Origin: CALMEC01 sp964531025
Lineage (GTDB): Bacteria > Actinomycetota > Thermoleophilia > Miltoncostaeales > Miltoncostaeaceae
Direction of reading: 5' to 3'
DNA length: 64,000 nucleotides
Assembly (NCBI GenBank): GCA_964531025.1
Contig: CAZHDY010000001.1
Location: 372,001 to 436,000, forward strand
This document shows, in pieces, positions 61,081-64,000 of this stretch. The notes under the pieces are model-generated. The model worked only from the letters and a program-made list of their open reading frames with translations. It was not told the origin of the DNA and did no database searches. Numbering within the stretch: position 1 is the stretch's first letter; every line of letters starts with the position of its first letter. Position numbers and translations under genes: made by a program.

Positions 61081-61095
61081 TGTCACCCTGTGACA
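61081..61095. promoter_or_regulatory. candidate TetR operator
   Basis: TGTCAC-CCT-GTGACA, 6-bp perfect arms, placed 44 nt before the MMPL start, between the divergent genes. Confidence 0.55.
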
Positions 61096-61139
61096 TCGTT
61101 CGTTCCCGGACGCCCCCACCGCTAAGGAGAGATCCACAG

Positions 61140-63314
61140 ATGTCGGCCTTCCTCGCGCGCATCGCACGCGCGCTCACGCACCACTGGAAGCGCAGCCTGG
61201 TCGCTGCGATCGCGGTGTTGATCGGTCTCGGTGCCCTCGCGGGCGCCTTCGGCGGCATGCCCGCCGACGACTTCGAGGTGCCCGGCGCCGAGTCGCAGAA
61301 GGCATACGATCTCTTCACCGACCACGCCCCGGCACTTGCCGGCGCCGAGGCCAACCTCGTGTTCAGCACCGACTCGGGTGCCATCACCACTCCGGAGCAC
61401 CGGACGGCAATCACCTCCGTACTGGACAAGGTGACCGACCTTCCCCGGGTGGCCCAGGTCGGCGACCCGTTCAGCCAGGTCTCGCCGGACGGCCGCGTGG
61501 CGTTGGCCGACGTGCGCTATTCCGGCTCGTCGTTCGACATCACGCCCGAGGTCGGGCGCACCCTGGAGTCCACGCTGCGCGACGGGCTCGAGGGCACAGG
61601 GGTGCAGATCGAGATGCGCGGCTTCGTGGCCGACATGGCTGCCGAACAGGACGTGCCCGTGGGCGAGTTGCTGGGCATCGCCCTCGCCATCATCCTGCTG
61701 ACCCTCCTCTTCCGCTCGAAGGCCGCGATGGCCGCCACGCTGATCGGCGCGCTGATGGGCGTGATGCTGGGTCAGATCGTCCTGCAGATCCTGGCGCAGC
61801 CTCTGGGTCTGCCCGAGTTCGCGACCACCATCGCCGTCATGCTCGGACTGGGAGCCGGGATCGACTACGCGCTCCTGGTGATCGCCCGCTACCGCGAACA
61901 GGTCGCCGCAGGTGACACACCGGCCGAGGCATCCGCGAAGGCGGCCGCCACCTCCGGCGCATCGGTCGTGGCCGCCGGCCTCATCGTGATGGTGGCGATC
62001 GCCGGCCTGCTGTCGGTGGGAATCCCCATGATCGGCAAGCTGGGAATCGGCGCCGCGATCGGGATCGCGGCCGTGGTGGTCACATCACTCGCCATCCTCC
62101 CCATCATGGTCGGCGCACTGGCTCGTTGGCTGCGCCCCAAGAAGCCCGCGCATGTTCAGGCATCGCCGTTCTTCGGACGTTGGGCCGAGGTCATCACACG
62201 GCGTCCGTGGTGGGCCATCGGCATCGGCGGCGTGATCATGCTCGCCCTGGCCGTGCCCGTCGCCGGCATGCACCTGGGCCAGCCGGACGACGGCAACCAG
62301 CCGACGTCCAAGACCCAGAGGAAGGCGTACGACACCGTGAGCGAGGCCTTCGGTCCCGGTGCCAACGGACCGTTCCTCATCGCGGTCAGCACGCCGGGTG
62401 GCGCAGGTGACGCCCCGAAGCTGGAGACGCTCGTGACGGCGCTGCGCGGCACCGACGGCGTGGCCTCCGTGTCCCCGGCGATGCCCAGCGAGGACGGTGA
62501 GATGGCCACCATCTCGCTCATCCCCACGACCTCACCGCAGGATGAGGCCACGGGCGATCTGGTGCATCACCTCCGTAAGGATGTCATCCCGGGTGCGACC
62601 GACGGCACGGGGCTCAATGCGTATGTCGGCGGGGTCACCGCGACCTTCCTGGACTTCTCCGAGAAGGTCGCCTCGCGTCTGCCCGTGTTCATCGCCCTGG
62701 TCGTCGGCCTGTCGGTCCTGCTCCTCATGGCCGCGTTCCGCTCGGTGTGGATACCGCTGGTCTCCGCGGTGCTCAACGTGCTCTCCATCCTGGCCGCGTA
62801 CGGCCTGGTCACACTGGTCTTCCAGGACGGCGTGGGCGCCGGTCTCCTCGGAGTCGACGCGGGTGTCCCGATCATCTCGTTCATCCCGGTGATGCTGTTC
62901 GCGATCCTGTTCGGGCTCAGCATGGACTACAACGTGTTCCTGCTCTCGCGCATCCGCGAGGCGCATCAGAACGGCGACAGCCCACGCAACGCGGTGATCC
63001 ACGGTGTCTCGCGCATCGGCAAGATCGTGCTGTTCGCCGGGCTCATCATGGCCTCCGTCTTTCTGGCGTTCGCCGCCGTACCGGACGTGACCGCCAAGAT
63101 GATGGGGTTGGGCCTCGGCCTGGCGATCCTGCTGGATGTGATCGTGGTGCGACTGCTGATCGTCCCGGGCATGGTCACCCTCCTGGGCGAGCGGGCGTGG
63201 TGGATGCCCCGCTGGCTCGACAAGGTGCTGCCCAACATCTCACTCGACGGACACGAAGAGGTGGTCGGCACCTCTGCCACGGTGCCCGCGGCAGCAGCGA
63301 TCCAGGAGGACTAG
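61140..63314 (+). CDS. MMPL-family (RND superfamily) membrane exporter
   Basis: A 724-residue, 12-helix transporter. After the first helix comes an extracytoplasmic domain (to about 175), then five helices with GLGAGIDYALLVIARYREQ carrying the proton-relay Asp-Tyr pair, a second extracytoplasmic domain (about 385-515), and five more with FGLSMDYNVFLLSRIRE, the matching pair. These export lipids, drugs or siderophores. AGGAGA lies upstream of the ATG. It is probably under the divergent TetR. Confidence 0.93.
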   Translation: MSAFLARIARALTHHWKRSLVAAIAVLIGLGALAGAFGGMPADDFEVPGAESQKAYDLFTDHAPALAGAEANLVFSTDSGAITTPEHRTAITSVLDKVTDLPRVAQVGDPFSQVSPDGRVALADVRYSGSSFDITPEVGRTLESTLRDGLEGTGVQIEMRGFVADMAAEQDVPVGELLGIALAIILLTLLFRSKAAMAATLIGALMGVMLGQIVLQILAQPLGLPEFATTIAVMLGLGAGIDYALLVIARYREQVAAGDTPAEASAKAAATSGASVVAAGLIVMVAIAGLLSVGIPMIGKLGIGAAIGIAAVVVTSLAILPIMVGALARWLRPKKPAHVQASPFFGRWAEVITRRPWWAIGIGGVIMLALAVPVAGMHLGQPDDGNQPTSKTQRKAYDTVSEAFGPGANGPFLIAVSTPGGAGDAPKLETLVTALRGTDGVASVSPAMPSEDGEMATISLIPTTSPQDEATGDLVHHLRKDVIPGATDGTGLNAYVGGVTATFLDFSEKVASRLPVFIALVVGLSVLLLMAAFRSVWIPLVSAVLNVLSILAAYGLVTLVFQDGVGAGLLGVDAGVPIISFIPVMLFAILFGLSMDYNVFLLSRIREAHQNGDSPRNAVIHGVSRIGKIVLFAGLIMASVFLAFAAVPDVTAKMMGLGLGLAILLDVIVVRLLIVPGMVTLLGERAWWMPRWLDKVLPNISLDGHEEVVGTSATVPAAAAIQED

Positions 63315-63330
63315 AGCAGCGGTCAAATGA

Positions 63331-63365
63331 AAGGGGGCCGAGACGACAGTCGTCTCGGCCCCCTT
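63331..63365. terminator. strong bidirectional terminator
   Basis: AAGGGGGCCGAGACGAC and its exact complement surround a single A. It lies between the convergent MMPL and glpX genes, 17 nt after the MMPL stop. Confidence 0.85.
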
Positions 63366-63404
63366 CGTTCACCCGATGCGGATGGCTCCGTATGAAACAG
63401 CGCC

Positions 63405-64000
63405 CTACCTGAGGCTGATGGCCTGACCCGGCTTGACATCGAGCAGGTGGACCGTCTCGATGAAGCGGATGGTGCGGCGGCGCAGGTTCAGCGCGATCGA
63501 GTGGGTGCGCGCGCCGCCACCGAAGTAGCGAACCGGACGGAGAAGGTTGCCGCCCGTGACGCCCGTCGCGATGACATAGAGAGGAGCGGAGGCGAGATCC
63601 TCCGTCCGCAGGACCTTGTCGAGGTCCGTGATGCCGAAGTCGGCGAGCTTCTGTCTCTGCTCGTCGTCCTTGGGAGCGAACTGCGCCTGGATCTCTCCAC
63701 CGAGGCAGGCGAGCGCGGCGGCGGTGATGACGCCCTCCGTGGATCCGCCGGAGCCGACGTAGATGTGGTCACCGGTTCCGCGGACGGCGGCCGACATGCT
63801 GGCCGTGATGTCGCCGTCCGGGATGAGCCGGATGCGGGCACCGGCGGTACGGATCTCGTCGATGAGCTCCTCGTGGCGGGGCCGGTCGAGGACGATGGCG
63901 GTGATGTCGCGGATCTCGCGCCCGTGCGCGTCGGCGACCGCCTTCAGGTTGTCCGCGATGGGGGCGGTGATGTCCACCTTCCCCTTTGCGGTGGCACCGA
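63405..64000 (-). CDS. glpX: fructose-1,6-bisphosphatase class II GlpX, 5'-truncated by the window edge
   Basis: Gluconeogenic FBPase. Only the C-terminal 197 residues are in the window; the frame stays open to the right edge (ATAKGKVDITAP). HEELIDEIRTAGARIRLIPD, GDITAS, YVGSGGSTEGVITAAALAC and GGEIQAQFAPKDDEQR are GlpX signatures that form the substrate and metal sites. The C-terminus ends GQAISLR. Many actinobacteria rely on this class. Confidence 0.95.
   Translation of the reverse strand, partial: GATAKGKVDITAPIADNLKAVADAHGREIRDITAIVLDRPRHEELIDEIRTAGARIRLIPDGDITASMSAAVRGTGDHIYVGSGGSTEGVITAAALACLGGEIQAQFAPKDDEQRQKLADFGITDLDKVLRTEDLASAPLYVIATGVTGGNLLRPVRYFGGGARTHSIALNLRRRTIRFIETVHLLDVKPGQAISLR

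Overview
The window is 64 kb of strongly GC-rich chromosomal DNA from a high-GC Gram-positive bacterium. The actinobacterial signs are a dcw cluster (mraZ to ftsZ) without ftsA, a MurE with the meso-diaminopimelate motif DNPR, an actinobacterial-type Tad pilus locus with a CpaE/Ssd-like ATPase, many TetR regulators, and GTG starts that often overlap the preceding stop. Several start codons sit 5-10 nt after a TANNNT box, which suggests leaderless transcription. The secreted beta-helix protein and the general gene set would fit class Thermoleophilia (Solirubrobacterales-like), but that placement is inference.

Layout. 1-7.2 kb: 3' end of a malic enzyme gene, a lipoprotein with a TDTT repeat, tRNA-Leu(CAA), an SRPBCC protein, a PIG3-type quinone oxidoreductase and a 1,156-residue secreted protein. 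7.2-19 kb: a 43-residue membrane protein, dnaG, a CopD-like membrane protein, nth, a geranylgeranyl-reductase-family flavoprotein, a MacB-like ABC pair, then gcvT-gcvH followed without a break by a PglX/Eco57I-like DNA methylase and a small partner of unknown function. 18.9-39 kb: the division and cell-wall cluster, read on the minus strand as mraZ-rsmH-ftsL-ftsI, murE-murF-mraY-murD, ftsW-murG-murC-murB-ftsQ, ftsZ. 39-51 kb: accessory metabolism and transport (metallophosphoesterase, MhuD-like protein, tautomerase, TetR/MFS pair, AEC and SBF transporters, methyltransferase, CtpE-like P-type ATPase, SHOCT protein). 51-59 kb: a Tad locus that begins with its own response regulator and histidine kinase. 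59-64 kb: DUF192 protein, two small unknown genes, a divergent TetR/MMPL pair and the 3' part of glpX.

The most unusual feature is a family of 31-nt interrupted palindromes (10-nt arm, core GTGTC-N-GACAC, 10-nt arm). Nine intact copies and one copy lacking its core are seen, all between genes. Eight of the intact copies cluster in or next to the dcw region. Two lie directly upstream of a gene for a REP-associated tyrosine (Y1/HUH) transposase, and that gene together with a secreted beta-helix protein splits murD from ftsW. Four intact copies and the core-less one fill the gap between ftsI and murE. The arms vary in a compensated way (GGAAA/TTTCC, GGAAT/ATTCC, GGGGA/TCCCC), which argues that the folded shape is conserved. 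This looks like a RAYT/REP-type system that has colonised the cell-division operon.

Regulation visible in the sequence includes a textbook MraZ operator (five TGGGN boxes overlapping the mraZ promoter), two nested palindromes in the tetR/MFS divergent promoter, a short palindrome between tetR and the MMPL gene, and bidirectional terminator hairpins between convergent genes. The ATGA, GTGA and TGATG overlaps through the dcw, gcv and tad gene runs indicate operons with translational coupling.
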